Shown here piece by piece: positions 33,556 through 43,132 of a DNA stretch of 64,000 bases (position 1 is its first letter; every line of letters starts with the position of its first letter). Under the pieces are notes generated by a model. That model was not told where the DNA came from. It was given only the letters and a program-made list of their open reading frames with translations, and searched no databases. Made by a program: the position numbers and the translations under genes. Origin of the DNA: Paenibacillus turicensis (lineage in GTDB: Bacteria > Bacillota > Bacilli > Paenibacillales > Paenibacillaceae); assembly GCF_017873435.1 (NCBI RefSeq), contig NZ_JAGGKG010000003.1, positions 248,001 to 312,000 of the forward strand. The letters run 5' to 3'.

Positions 33556-35265
33556 ATGATACAAGGCATCGGTGCAGCAGTAGGCGTTGCGATTGGCAAG
33601 GCTTTTGTGCTACCTGCCTGGGATTGGGATGTACCAGATCAGCGTATGGAGAAGGTAGATCTATCTCTTGAATTTGAAAGGCTATATGAAGGAATTCGTA
33701 CTTCTAAAACCGAAATTGAGGATATGAAAAATGAGATTAAGGAAACGGTTGGGGTAAGTGAATCCGGCATTTTTGATGCTCATTTAGCGATTTTAGAAGA
33801 TCCTGTATTTATGAGCGAAATTCAAGGCATTATCGAACGTCAGTATAAGGCAGCAGAGGTAGCTGTAAAGGAAGCTATTGATCACTTTGTAACGATGTTT
33901 GACTTGTTGGATGATGAGTATATGAAGGAACGTGCATTAGATATTAAGGATGTTGGGAATAGGTTACTAAAGCATTTGTTAGGTACACCTGAGGTCACTT
34001 TGCCAGCAGATACTAACCCTTACATTTTAGTTGCTCGTGAGCTTTCACCATCACAACTTGTGCATTTAAATCCAAATCATGTACTTGGAATGGTGACTAT
34101 GGCGGGTGGACTTACTTCGCATTCTGCGATTATGGCTCGTGCATTAGGAATTCCATTAGTTTCTGGTCTAGAAAATAAATTAAGCAAACCGCTAGAAACG
34201 GGAGATTTTTTAATTATAGATGGCGGTGAAGGCAAAGTTTTTGTTGATCCAAGTGAGGACATCATCGCACATTATACAGCAATTGCTGAGAATCAAGCGA
34301 AGCATAAGGAACAATTGCAAGCATTAGCTACCGTTGATGCTGTAACACAAGATGGCGTTCACATGCACTTAATGGGTAACATTAGCTCGATGAACGATCT
34401 GAGACAGGTACTAAAGCATGGAGCAGAGGGTGTTGGACTGTTTCGAACTGAATTTTTATATATGAATCGCGCTGCATTCCCTGAAGAAGAAGAGCAATAT
34501 GAGGTTTATAAACAAATCACTTTAGCTGCAGAAGGAAGACCTGTCGTTATTCGTACTTTGGATATCGGCGGAGATAAACAGCTTGAATATTTTGATCTAC
34601 CTGAGGAAGAAAATCCATTTCTTGGTTATCGAGCCATTCGGATTAGTTTGGATAACAAGGAAATGTTTAAAACGCAATTATGTGCTATCTTGCGAGCAAG
34701 CGACTATGGAAATGTAAAAATCATGTACCCGATGATTTCTTCATTGGAGGAATTAAGGCAAGCTAATGCAATTTTGGAAGAAGCTAAGCGGGATTTAGAT
34801 CAACGTGGTCTAAAATACAATGTAAACATACAGGTAGGCATTATGATTGAAGTGCCAGCAACGGCACAAATTGCGGATTTGTTAGCCGCTGAAGTTGATT
34901 TCTTTAGTATAGGTACAAATGATCTAGTGCAATACGTGTTAGCGGTGGATCGGATGAACGAAACGATCGCTCATTTATACCGTTGGTATCATCCAGCTGT
35001 GTTAAGAATGTTGCGCCAAACTGTACAAGCAGCGAAGGAGGCAGGGATTCCTGTTAGTGTTTGTGGGGAAATGGCAGGCGATGAGAAATCTATCCCGATT
35101 TGGATGCATCTTGGTGTAGACCACCTCAGTATGTCGCCACAATCCTTGCTAAGAGTGAAGCATAAGGTATTGAATACAAATGCAGCACATGTCCGTGAGG
35201 TTGGTGCACGCTGTTATCAGCTGTCAACGGCAACGGAGATAGAAAACGAGTTAAATGAAGTCTAA
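33556..35265 (+). CDS. ptsI: PTS Enzyme I (phosphoenolpyruvate-protein phosphotransferase)
   Basis: 569 residues, the full length. The N-terminal HPr-binding domain is followed by the phospho-His loop GGLTSHSAIMARALGIPLV (His near 190), the PEP-binding TIM barrel with GVGLFRTEFLYMNR, TLDIGGDKQLEYF and FSIGTNDLVQYVLAVDR, and the catalytic Cys in SVCGEMAGD. It passes phosphate from PEP to HPr. Unusually it stands alone: ptsH is not adjacent, and the HPr-like gene at 46422 lacks the phosphorylatable His. RBS TAGGGGG before the ATG. Confidence 0.96.
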   Translation: MIQGIGAAVGVAIGKAFVLPAWDWDVPDQRMEKVDLSLEFERLYEGIRTSKTEIEDMKNEIKETVGVSESGIFDAHLAILEDPVFMSEIQGIIERQYKAAEVAVKEAIDHFVTMFDLLDDEYMKERALDIKDVGNRLLKHLLGTPEVTLPADTNPYILVARELSPSQLVHLNPNHVLGMVTMAGGLTSHSAIMARALGIPLVSGLENKLSKPLETGDFLIIDGGEGKVFVDPSEDIIAHYTAIAENQAKHKEQLQALATVDAVTQDGVHMHLMGNISSMNDLRQVLKHGAEGVGLFRTEFLYMNRAAFPEEEEQYEVYKQITLAAEGRPVVIRTLDIGGDKQLEYFDLPEEENPFLGYRAIRISLDNKEMFKTQLCAILRASDYGNVKIMYPMISSLEELRQANAILEEAKRDLDQRGLKYNVNIQVGIMIEVPATAQIADLLAAEVDFFSIGTNDLVQYVLAVDRMNETIAHLYRWYHPAVLRMLRQTVQAAKEAGIPVSVCGEMAGDEKSIPIWMHLGVDHLSMSPQSLLRVKHKVLNTNAAHVREVGARCYQLSTATEIENELNEV

Positions 35266-35287
35266 TTAGAGTTTTGTGTTTAAAGGT

Positions 35288-35342
35288 AAAAAGGTAGTGC
35301 CTCACTTCTGTATTAGTACAGAGTAGGTACTACCTTTTAAAT
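35288..35342. terminator. Bidirectional terminator between ptsI and pfpI-like gene
   Basis: AAAAGGTAGT and ACTACCTTTT arms around a long inner hairpin; T and A runs flank both sides. Confidence 0.75.
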
Positions 35343-35359
35343 TTTTGAAAATTTTAAAA

Positions 35360-35884
35360 CTATTTTTTAGCTAATGCATCGACTAATGCCTTTCCATAAG
35401 GCGGAAGGTCAGGTGGACGACGTGCTGAAATAATATGTCCATCTACTACGACAGGCTCATCCTTCCAAATGGCACCGGCATTTTCCATATCATCTCGGAT
35501 TCCTGGCGTAGAGGTAACTGTAACTCCATTTAAAATTTTCGCTGAAATCAACACCCAACCTGCATGACAGATTTGTCCAATCACTTTCTTTTGTTCATGA
35601 AACTCAGAGATTAATGTTAATACTTTTGGGTAACGACGTAACTTATCAGGCGCCCAACCTCCTGGTACAAGAATTCCATCATAATTTTCCCCATCTATTT
35701 CCTCATATGAAAATTGTGCTTCAGCGGGCACACCATATTTTCCAATGTACTTTTTTCCTTTTTCCTGACCAACAAGGTGAACCTCAGCACCCTCTTCTTG
35801 GATGCGATAAATAGGATACCACAACTCTAAATCTTCAAACTCCTCGTCTACAAACGCGATAACCTTCTTACCTGCAAGTCTCAT
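35360..35884 (-). CDS. DJ-1/PfpI family protein (YraA/YhbO-like)
   Basis: 174 residues. AGKKVIAFVDEEFEDLELWYP at the N-terminus holds the conserved Glu, and IGQICHAGWVLISA the nucleophilic Cys-His pair. Ends with DGHIISARRPPDLPPYGKALVDAL. Family members are described as stress proteins (general stress protein 18) with protein deglycase or chaperone roles that are debated. Its start at MRLAGKKV has AGGAGG upstream. Single gene. Confidence 0.9.
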   Translation of the reverse strand: MRLAGKKVIAFVDEEFEDLELWYPIYRIQEEGAEVHLVGQEKGKKYIGKYGVPAEAQFSYEEIDGENYDGILVPGGWAPDKLRRYPKVLTLISEFHEQKKVIGQICHAGWVLISAKILNGVTVTSTPGIRDDMENAGAIWKDEPVVVDGHIISARRPPDLPPYGKALVDALAKK

Positions 35885-36064
35885 ATTGTAATTCCTCCTA
35901 TTTGTGGTCTGAAAATACTTCAAATTTTATTGTATCAAAAAGAAAATAAGTTTCAAAATTTTTGTAAAATACTTTACTTGAAAACCTTTCCAAACCATTA
36001 TTTCAAATTAACGTATATAATAGAATAGGAACAACTGAACCAAGCATTAAGATGGGGTGAGATT

Positions 36065-36514
36065 GTGTGGAAGTCATGTCATTGTGGACAAACTATGAAT
36101 CTAGGTTTCAGATTCGTTATTTCTAAAAATGGAGTTAAACTAAAGCGGGTACCTGTATATGAATGTGAAGCAGGATGCTCATACATGCTTCATCCAGCTA
36201 TTAAGGATGATATGAAACAATTTTTATTAACTTTAAACCAAACAAATAACAAAATTAATTATGAGATTGATTTTACAGAAATGAATGAATTTGCTGCTGT
36301 ATTATGGGAATTATATGAGTCATGGGATGAGGACAGCACTGATAGCTTTGAGATCGCTTTTGAGCACAGATGTGAGGAAAGAATTAATTTATTGTTGGAC
36401 TTATATGGCTATGCTAAGTCTTCAAAGGATGAAGAATGGATGGAAACATTAACAAAACGACTATCTCAATTATCTAAATATGTTAATAATATGTTTTTTA
36501 CTGGCGTAAATTGA
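36065..36514 (+). CDS. Unknown protein with N-terminal Cys pairs
   Basis: 149 residues from a GTG behind GGGGTGAGA. Cys pairs CHCG and CEAGC near the N-terminus (residues 5-38) suggest a small zinc ribbon of a YgiT-like type. The rest is helical and acidic (FAAVLWELYESWDEDSTDSFEIAFEHRCEERINLLLDLY). No family is recognised. It lies upstream of ccpA but with 290 bases between, so it is likely a separate unit. Confidence 0.6.
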   Translation: MWKSCHCGQTMNLGFRFVISKNGVKLKRVPVYECEAGCSYMLHPAIKDDMKQFLLTLNQTNNKINYEIDFTEMNEFAAVLWELYESWDEDSTDSFEIAFEHRCEERINLLLDLYGYAKSSKDEEWMETLTKRLSQLSKYVNNMFFTGVN

Positions 36515-36803
36515 TTATTTTCATGATTTTTCACTGTTTTGAGTTGTTTTTCACTTTGCCTTTTTGTTAAAATATTAGAAGACGTTAATCATATCGTTAG
36601 ATTGTCGTATATCCAATTTAACAAAAGGTCAGAGTTACATACAGACACTAACAAACTTTAATTCAAATCAATCTGGTCTGGATAAGGTGTTTAGATTGCG
36701 TAAAGTAATAATTTGTCGTATCATAATTTTAATTGGAACACAGGAACAGACGGAATTTTAACAAAAAATGTAATAAAAATCTATTTATAATGGAGCGAAT
36801 AAC
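36515..36803 (+). promoter_or_regulatory. Spacer upstream of ccpA
   Basis: Two TTTTTCACT copies at 36527 and 36547 (20-base period) precede TTGTTT-N17-TTAAAA near 36545-36573, a possible promoter. No hairpin terminator for the upstream gene was seen. Otherwise unremarkable. Confidence 0.35.
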
Positions 36804-37808
36804 GTGACGGTTACCATTTATGATGTGGCACGTGAAGCAGGTGTCTCAATGGCTACAGTTTCCCGGGTTGTTAACAATAACCCGAACGTGAAACCACAGA
36901 CACGAAAAAAGGTATATGAAGCAATTGAGCGTTTGGGCTATCGTCCAAATGCTGTTGCAAGAGGGTTAGCAAGTAAAAAGACAACGACAGTTGGCGTAGT
37001 TATACCTGATATCTCCAATTCGATCCTAGCAGAAATTGCTCGGGGAATTGAAGATATTGCAAACATGTATCACTATAATATTATTTTGTGTAATGCGGAT
37101 AAGAAAAAAGAAAAAGAAATTAGAGTTATTAATACGCTGCTGGAGAAGCAGGTGGATGGATTATTATTTATGGGTGGGGCTGTAACTGAAGAGCACATTC
37201 AAGCCTTTAAAACCTCTTCTGTTCCAATCGTATTATGTGCAACAAGTGACGAGCAGGGGGAGATCCCTTCTGTTGATATCGATCATGAAGCTGCTGCATT
37301 TGATGCAGTAAGTACATTGATACGTCATGGACACACACATATTGCGATGATCAGCGGCACACTTCAAGATCCTGCAAATGGTTTTGCTCGTTTCCAAGGT
37401 TACAAACGTGCACTCGAAACAAACGGGATTACTTACCAAGAGGATTTAGTTCGTATTGGTAATTACCGTTATGAATCTGGTGTGGAAGCGATGAAATATT
37501 TCCTTGGATTAAAAAATCGTCCGACTGCAATATTTGCAGCAACAGATGAGATGGCAATTGGTGCGATCCATAGCATTCAGGATGAAGGCTTGAAGGTTCC
37601 AGAAGATTTCTCAATTATTAGTGTAGATAATATTCGTATGGCTTCAATGGTGCGACCACAATTAACGACGGTAGCGCAACCGATGTACGATCTTGGTGCA
37701 GTAGCGATGCGTTTGTTAACAAAACTAATGAAAAAAGAAACAGTTGAGAATCCACGCGTAATTTTACCGCATGAGACGATTTTACGGTTATCTGTAAGTC
37801 ACCTTTAA
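36804..37808 (+). CDS. ccpA: Catabolite control protein A
   Basis: 334 residues, the standard CcpA length. The LacI HTH is [69 protein letters not shown], nearly canonical for CcpA, and the effector domain has [29 protein letters not shown]. With HPr-Ser-P it binds cre sites for carbon catabolite repression. The start is GTG with GGAG upstream. It stands alone, with a terminator after it. Confidence 0.94.
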   Translation: MTVTIYDVAREAGVSMATVSRVVNNNPNVKPQTRKKVYEAIERLGYRPNAVARGLASKKTTTVGVVIPDISNSILAEIARGIEDIANMYHYNIILCNADKKKEKEIRVINTLLEKQVDGLLFMGGAVTEEHIQAFKTSSVPIVLCATSDEQGEIPSVDIDHEAAAFDAVSTLIRHGHTHIAMISGTLQDPANGFARFQGYKRALETNGITYQEDLVRIGNYRYESGVEAMKYFLGLKNRPTAIFAATDEMAIGAIHSIQDEGLKVPEDFSIISVDNIRMASMVRPQLTTVAQPMYDLGAVAMRLLTKLMKKETVENPRVILPHETILRLSVSHL

Positions 37809-37860
37809 TTTTGTTGTTTACTATATACAATAGATTAGATATGAAAAGGTTTAACAAGAA

Positions 37861-37887
37861 AAAGCACCAGTAATGGTGCTTTTTTTG
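37861..37887 (+). terminator. Terminator of ccpA
   Basis: AAAGCACCA / TGGTGCTTT perfect stem with a short loop and T7. Confidence 0.9.
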
Positions 37888-37909
37888 AGAATATGGAGGA
37901 GAAATAGCA

Positions 37910-38611
37910 ATGGCAAAAAAAATAGGATTAATTGGAGCAATGGACGAGGAATTAGCTTTGTTGCTTAAGCAGGTCGAGAATCAACAGAAGCAAATTTTTG
38001 CTGACAGTGAATTTATTACGGGTACATACTTTGGGCATGATGTAGTTGTGTGTAAATCAGGTATTGGAAAAGTTAATGCCGCGATAAATACGCAAATTTT
38101 AATTGATCGTTTTGCTGTTGAAAATGTAATCTTTACTGGGGTTGCTGGTGCGGCTGACCCATCTTTAAACATTGGTGATATCGTGATCTCATCTTCCTGC
38201 CAACAACACGATATGGATGCAAGTGCACTTGGGTACAAGGTGGGTGAAACCCCTGATCAGGAGGTATCTGATTTCCCTGCTGATCCAGCCCTGATTAAGC
38301 TAGCAGAGCAAAGCTGTCTACAGCTTGGAGCAGACTGCCATTACATTATTGGACGTGTACTTTCAGGTGATCAATTTATTTCAGATAAGGCGATCGTTAG
38401 TAAACTTCATGATACATTTGGAGGGGCATGTGTAGAAATGGAAGGGGCTTCTGTTGCGCAGGTATGTCATCGTAATCAAGTTCCTTATGTTGTCATTCGC
38501 TCAATGTCAGATAAAGCAGATAATTCCGCACATATGAACTATCCTGAATTTGTTGTTATTGCGGCTGACCGTTCCTTTGAAATTATACAAGGAATATTTA
38601 AACAGTTATAG
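37910..38611 (+). CDS. mtnN: 5'-methylthioadenosine/S-adenosylhomocysteine nucleosidase
   Basis: 233 residues. KKIGLIGAMDEELALLL (catalytic Glu), TGVAGAADPSLNIGDIVISSS and CVEMEGASVAQVCHRNQVPYVVIRSMSDKAD (purine-binding Asp) are diagnostic. It cleaves MTA and SAH to adenine and thioribose products in methionine salvage and the activated methyl cycle. AGGAGAAATAGC before the ATG. Confidence 0.95.
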   Translation: MAKKIGLIGAMDEELALLLKQVENQQKQIFADSEFITGTYFGHDVVVCKSGIGKVNAAINTQILIDRFAVENVIFTGVAGAADPSLNIGDIVISSSCQQHDMDASALGYKVGETPDQEVSDFPADPALIKLAEQSCLQLGADCHYIIGRVLSGDQFISDKAIVSKLHDTFGGACVEMEGASVAQVCHRNQVPYVVIRSMSDKADNSAHMNYPEFVVIAADRSFEIIQGIFKQL

Positions 38612-38664
38612 TAGAGTAAAATGTTGAGATTCCCCAATATCAATTTTATTTTCTAAATAAAAAG

Positions 38665-38698
38665 AAGCTGCCTTCGACCTTCGAGGCAGCTTTTTTTT
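38665..38698. terminator. Bidirectional terminator between mtnN and PBP1A gene
   Basis: AAGCTGCCT / AGGCAGCTT with a ten-base loop and T8. Confidence 0.9.
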
Positions 38699-38703
38699 AT
38701 ATC

Positions 38704-41700
38704 TTATTTCTGAAATTGTACACCCTTTGATCCAAATGACTCTCCAGAAGCATTAACAGCAGTAACCTTAATCCAGCCTTGCTGTGCTTCTGATACGATC
38801 GCATAGGAGTTATTGCTTGTTGTAGCTACTTTGGTATACGTGCCATCGGCACTATCAGACATATAGATATTGTATTCTGTTGCGGTATTGCTAGCATTCC
38901 AGCTCACCGTTAAGCCATTGATACTCACGTTATTTGGCATAGCCGGCACTTGGTTTGGATCACTATCAGGATTGTTTGGCTCTTGTTGTCCTTGCCCTCC
39001 TGAAGTGCCAGCAATTGCACTTGGTGCAGATTCGTTACCCGCCACATCTACTGCAGTCACATAATAGCTGTAGCTGGCGTTAGAAGAACCAGATGCAATG
39101 GAATTTGCATCTCCAACTAGTGATGTATTCCCTGTATACTCAAATGTACCGCCATTAACAGAGCGATACAGACGATAACCAACGACATCCTTCTCAGGAC
39201 TGCTACTGAAGGTGACTGTCGAGCCAGATACCCTTACATTCGATGGAGCGGATGGAGCACGACCATCATCACCACGAGGGTCTGTCTTATAAGGTGCGTC
39301 TTCTTTCGCATCTTTAGGAATGTAATAGCTAATATCTCGATGAGATGACATGTATCTGAACGCCTTTTGGAGTTCTTCAACGAGTTCTTTAATTGGTTTT
39401 TCACGTTTCATAACCACTTTTTCACGTACCATATCAGAAGGAGTAATTTCCAGTGGGATATAGTTAACACCCTCATACGTCACGTATTTCGCACGTACTA
39501 GCACATCTTCAGTTGTTTTAGGTACAAATTTAGCATTAAAAATATCTGTGACCAGATTGCCACCGGTTAGAGCACTTGGTAGCTTACCGCTATAACCAGA
39601 TACAGTGCGTGTAACGATACCATCCGGTTTATTAAACTTACTTGTTTTAAATAAATCTTTATTACTCTCTGTAACCTCATTCATAACACGTGCCCAAATG
39701 GAACGAGCTCTAGATCTGCCATCTTTAGATAACGTATTAATAGGTTCCTTGTACCCAACCCATACACCTAAGGAGACATCAGGCGTATAGCCCATAAACC
39801 ACACATCAGCGTAGTTTTGTGTCGAACCGGTTTTACCCACAACTGGGATTTTACCATACTGTTTAAAGTCTGATTTAATGGATTTACCCGTTCCGCTAGT
39901 CACTACAGTCCGAAGCATATCTGTCATTAAGTAAGCAGACTGCTCTGAAAAGACGCGCTGGGGTTCAAGTTTATGCTTATATATAACATTACCCTTTAGA
40001 TCTGTTATTTTTTCAATCATATATGAATCATTAAATTGTCCGCCATTCGCAATTGAGCTATAGGCATTTGTTAATTCTTCAACCGTCACACCATATCTTA
40101 GTCCACCTAAAACGCCTGTTTGAGCCTGATAGTCATTTTTGTCGATCGTTGTAATTCCAAGCTTCTTAGAGAAATCCCATGCCTTTTCAATTCCTAATAC
40201 CTGATTAAAAATTTTAAGTGCTGGAACGTTTCGTGATTCATTTAATGCAGTACGGGCAGTCACTAAGCCCTTGTAGCCACCACTTGCATTACCAGGAATA
40301 TGATAACTCGTATTTGAGTTTTTCAATATGATTGGCGAATCATCGATCACGCTTGCTGGTTGAATTAAACCAAGCTCGATTGCAGGTAGATAGGCAGCGA
40401 TCGTTTTCATGGTTGAACCTGGCTGTCTAACCATTTGTGTCGCATAATTCATCTGCTCGGTGTAAAAATCACGACCTTCAATCATTCCTAAAATTGCACC
40501 GGTTTTATTATCAATCATCGTTGCAGCGACCTGCTCAAGTCCCTTCTTTTTATCGTTAGGGCTGAAGTTCTTGGCATTTTCGGACACTTTATGCATCGAT
40601 TTGTACACTTTAGGATCTATCGTTGTATACACCAGATAACCACTACTTAAAAGCTGTTGTCGTCCTTCCTCAAGCAATTGAGGATTTTTGGCGATTTGCT
40701 CCTTGCTTAGATCAGGATTATTCATCTGAGCAATCACTAGTGCCCCTTGACGTTCTGTTTCCATCATTAAATAAGGATACGTTTCATATGCTTTTTTTGT
40801 TTTAGGTGCTAATGAAGCTTTAATATCAAAGGCTAACGCCTCGTTATATTGTTCATTACTAATCTTTTTCTCTTCAAGCATACGTTGTAATACTAATTTT
40901 TGGCGCTTTATTGCACGATTAAAAGCAACTTCATTAAATTCCCCTTTACCATTAAACGCAGAATAGGAGGAGGGAAGCTGAGGTAACCCTGCTAAATAGG
41001 CTGACTGAGCAATATTCAGATCATTTAAACCAGCATTAAAAATCCCTTTGGCTGCTGCCTTAATTCCGTAAACCTGAGAGCCACTAACTCCATTACCAAA
41101 AGGTACTTTATTCAAATAAGCAGTAATAATTTCTGGTTTACTTAAAAAGCGCTCTAGACGAAGTGAGAGTAAAATTTCTTTAATTTTACGGTTATCCGTC
41201 CGATCAAGATTAAGGAATACACGACGAGCTAGCTGTTGAGTTAAAGTACTTCCTCCAGTTTGCACGTTTTCTTTAAGTACCCGTTGTTTAATTGCACGCA
41301 TGGTTCCGTTAAAATCTATACCAGGGTGCTCCATAAAATTGTTGTCTTCGATTGCGATGACGGCATCAATTACAGTCTGCGGAATTTCCTTGTGGGAAAC
41401 TGGGCGACGATCTTCTTCTGTTCGAAGCTGCCCGATTGCGGAACCATCACGAAAGTAGGCAAAACCTGTCATTTCATTATGATTAATTTTTTCCAGAATA
41501 TCCGCACGTGAACGTACAGGTTCATCAAAAACTACAGAGGATACGTAGCCAAATACGGCACCCCCAACAAATAAAATTCCAGCAAAAACAAATAAGGTTA
41601 AATAACCAAGGATTGACCAGACTAGTTTTCCTCGTCTACGTTTGGGAGCTTCGTGTTTCCCAGTTCGCCTTATTTTATTTTTGTCAGAATTTGTATCATT

Positions 41701-41709
41701 TTCTACCAT
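38704..41709 (-). CDS. ponA: Class A penicillin-binding protein 1A with C-terminal FN3 domains
   Basis: 1001 residues. A cytoplasmic basic tail and one membrane helix (about 30-55) lead to the GT51 transglycosylase domain (EDNNFMEHPGIDFNGTMRAI, GGSTLTQQLARRVFL) and the transpeptidase domain with RQPGSTMK (active Ser near 430), SRN (ALNESRNVPA) and KTGST (near 626). The C-terminus has two FN3-like modules (about 825-905, 915-1000) joined by a Gly/Pro/Asn linker. It polymerises and crosslinks peptidoglycan. FN3 tails occur on Paenibacillaceae PBPs. GGAGG lies before the ATG. Confidence 0.94.
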   Translation of the reverse strand: MVENDTNSDKNKIRRTGKHEAPKRRRGKLVWSILGYLTLFVFAGILFVGGAVFGYVSSVVFDEPVRSRADILEKINHNEMTGFAYFRDGSAIGQLRTEEDRRPVSHKEIPQTVIDAVIAIEDNNFMEHPGIDFNGTMRAIKQRVLKENVQTGGSTLTQQLARRVFLNLDRTDNRKIKEILLSLRLERFLSKPEIITAYLNKVPFGNGVSGSQVYGIKAAAKGIFNAGLNDLNIAQSAYLAGLPQLPSSYSAFNGKGEFNEVAFNRAIKRQKLVLQRMLEEKKISNEQYNEALAFDIKASLAPKTKKAYETYPYLMMETERQGALVIAQMNNPDLSKEQIAKNPQLLEEGRQQLLSSGYLVYTTIDPKVYKSMHKVSENAKNFSPNDKKKGLEQVAATMIDNKTGAILGMIEGRDFYTEQMNYATQMVRQPGSTMKTIAAYLPAIELGLIQPASVIDDSPIILKNSNTSYHIPGNASGGYKGLVTARTALNESRNVPALKIFNQVLGIEKAWDFSKKLGITTIDKNDYQAQTGVLGGLRYGVTVEELTNAYSSIANGGQFNDSYMIEKITDLKGNVIYKHKLEPQRVFSEQSAYLMTDMLRTVVTSGTGKSIKSDFKQYGKIPVVGKTGSTQNYADVWFMGYTPDVSLGVWVGYKEPINTLSKDGRSRARSIWARVMNEVTESNKDLFKTSKFNKPDGIVTRTVSGYSGKLPSALTGGNLVTDIFNAKFVPKTTEDVLVRAKYVTYEGVNYIPLEITPSDMVREKVVMKREKPIKELVEELQKAFRYMSSHRDISYYIPKDAKEDAPYKTDPRGDDGRAPSAPSNVRVSGSTVTFSSSPEKDVVGYRLYRSVNGGTFEYTGNTSLVGDANSIASGSSNASYSYYVTAVDVAGNESAPSAIAGTSGGQGQQEPNNPDSDPNQVPAMPNNVSINGLTVSWNASNTATEYNIYMSDSADGTYTKVATTSNNSYAIVSEAQQGWIKVTAVNASGESFGSKGVQFQK

Positions 41710-42009
41710 GAGAAGCCTCCTTTTAACAGCAACATTATAGCATAAAATGAGACATCTGAAACGTTTTTAAGGTCATGATCAGCAAAAAACAGTCCTAAAT
41801 TACTGCTACAATTATTTTTTTGCATAATATTAAATGCTCGATGGCCCTATAGGTCTATACTCCTAAACAGTATAACTAGAATTTACGAAGCTATGTAAAA
41901 GTAACGAATTATAATTAAATAATGTTGCATAAACATAAAATAGATAGAGCTCAATAAAAAAACAATCGCTCTAAAGAGCGACTGTTTTTTCAAGCTGTCT
42001 CCGTTAATA
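41710..42009. other. Spacer between rpsD and PBP1A gene
   Basis: Apart from the rpsD terminator at 41955-41990 nothing was recognised in this 300-base AT-rich stretch; the PBP1A promoter must lie near 41720-41830. Confidence 0.4.
41955..41990 (-). terminator. Terminator of rpsD
   Basis: AACAGTCGCTCT / AGAGCGATTGTT stem (minus strand) with TTTTTT tail. Confidence 0.9.
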
Positions 42010-42609
42010 TTAACGGTTGTAGAATTCGACGATTTGTTTTTCGTCAATTTCTTGAGACAATTCAGCACGTTCAGGTAAACGAATAAATTTACCTTCCATT
42101 GCTGCTTCATTAAACTCAATATAAGCTGCAAGATGTACGCGGTTTTCAATGGCTTCCTTGATAGAAGAAAGACCGCGGCTTCTTTCACGAAGACCAATTA
42201 CATCACCAACACTTAAACGGTAAGAAGCAATGTCAACTTTTTTGCCATTAACAGTAACATGACCATGAGATACCAACTGACGAGCACCTGCACGAGAGTT
42301 AGCGAAGCCAAGACGGTAAACAAGGTTGTCCAAACGGCTTTCAAGCAAGATCATGAAGTTTTCACCAGCGATACCTGGCATTTTTTGTGCTTTAGCAAAC
42401 AAAGTGCGGAATTGCTTTTCGCCTAAACCGTACATGTGACGCAATTTTTGTTTTTCTTGTAGCTGCATACCGTAGTTGCTAAGCTTTCTACGTTGAGTAG
42501 GACCATGTTGTCCTGGAGGGAATGCTCTTTTCAAGTCTTTGCCATTGCCGCTCAAGGAAATTCCAAGGCGACGGCTTAATTTAAATTTAGGACCAGTGTA
42601 ACGTGCCAT
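42010..42609 (-). CDS. rpsD: 30S ribosomal protein S4
   Basis: 199 residues, with [36 protein letters not shown] and an S4 RNA-binding domain ([46 protein letters not shown]). This is the form without zinc-binding cysteines at the N-terminus (C- form). S4 nucleates small-subunit assembly, and in Bacillales represses its own mRNA via the leader. AAAGGAG before the ATG. Confidence 0.98.
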   Translation of the reverse strand: MARYTGPKFKLSRRLGISLSGNGKDLKRAFPPGQHGPTQRRKLSNYGMQLQEKQKLRHMYGLGEKQFRTLFAKAQKMPGIAGENFMILLESRLDNLVYRLGFANSRAGARQLVSHGHVTVNGKKVDIASYRLSVGDVIGLRERSRGLSSIKEAIENRVHLAAYIEFNEAAMEGKFIRLPERAELSQEIDEKQIVEFYNR

Positions 42610-42611
42610 TG

Positions 42612-42838
42612 TATAGGTAGACTCCTTTAAAAATAATTTTAGTGGTAGGGTTCTACTTGCGTTCGTTTTTGTTTACTGAGCGATGGGATAGATAAATTCG
42701 CCCAACTAACACGAAAGTTCAGCCGCTGTCGTGTCAGCAACAAAATACAAGAGGGTGCCGCATGCGTTACGCCCTAATAAGACTCTATCCAGTCTTTATC
42801 AACAATAAATTCTAACCGAAAGGTAGGTGTAAAGTCAA
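42612..42838 (-). promoter_or_regulatory. rpsD promoter and structured leader (candidate S4 autoregulation site)
   Basis: On the minus strand TTGACT (42838-42833) and TAGAAT (42814-42809) are 18 bases apart, giving a 5' leader of about 190 nt. The leader contains inverted repeats such as ACACGA/TCGTGT (42708-42737) and GC-rich stretches unlike the surrounding sequence. Bacillales rpsD mRNAs carry an S4-binding leader, and length and position fit; the fold was not computed. Confidence 0.5.
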
Positions 42839-43132
42839 GGGGAGAGCTTGGAAAATAATTTGAATTTTTTGTTTAAAAAAGATAGCTTTTGTCGATAGGT
42901 CTTTTTTCCTAAAAAATTTCTCCAAATTAAGGGAAAATGATGCAAATCCCTTATTATAATAGTAATATAAACATATGGGTCAATTTTCATAATTCGTATG
43001 CACATCAATTGATTCGTAACTACGATGAGAATTTGGCAGGCAAAGTTTTATGTAGTGCTTTCGATAAATTACACAAAAGGCTTGGAACGTAGTTAGTCAC
43101 TGCTTACAAATAGGAGTGAGAAGGAGCTTTTT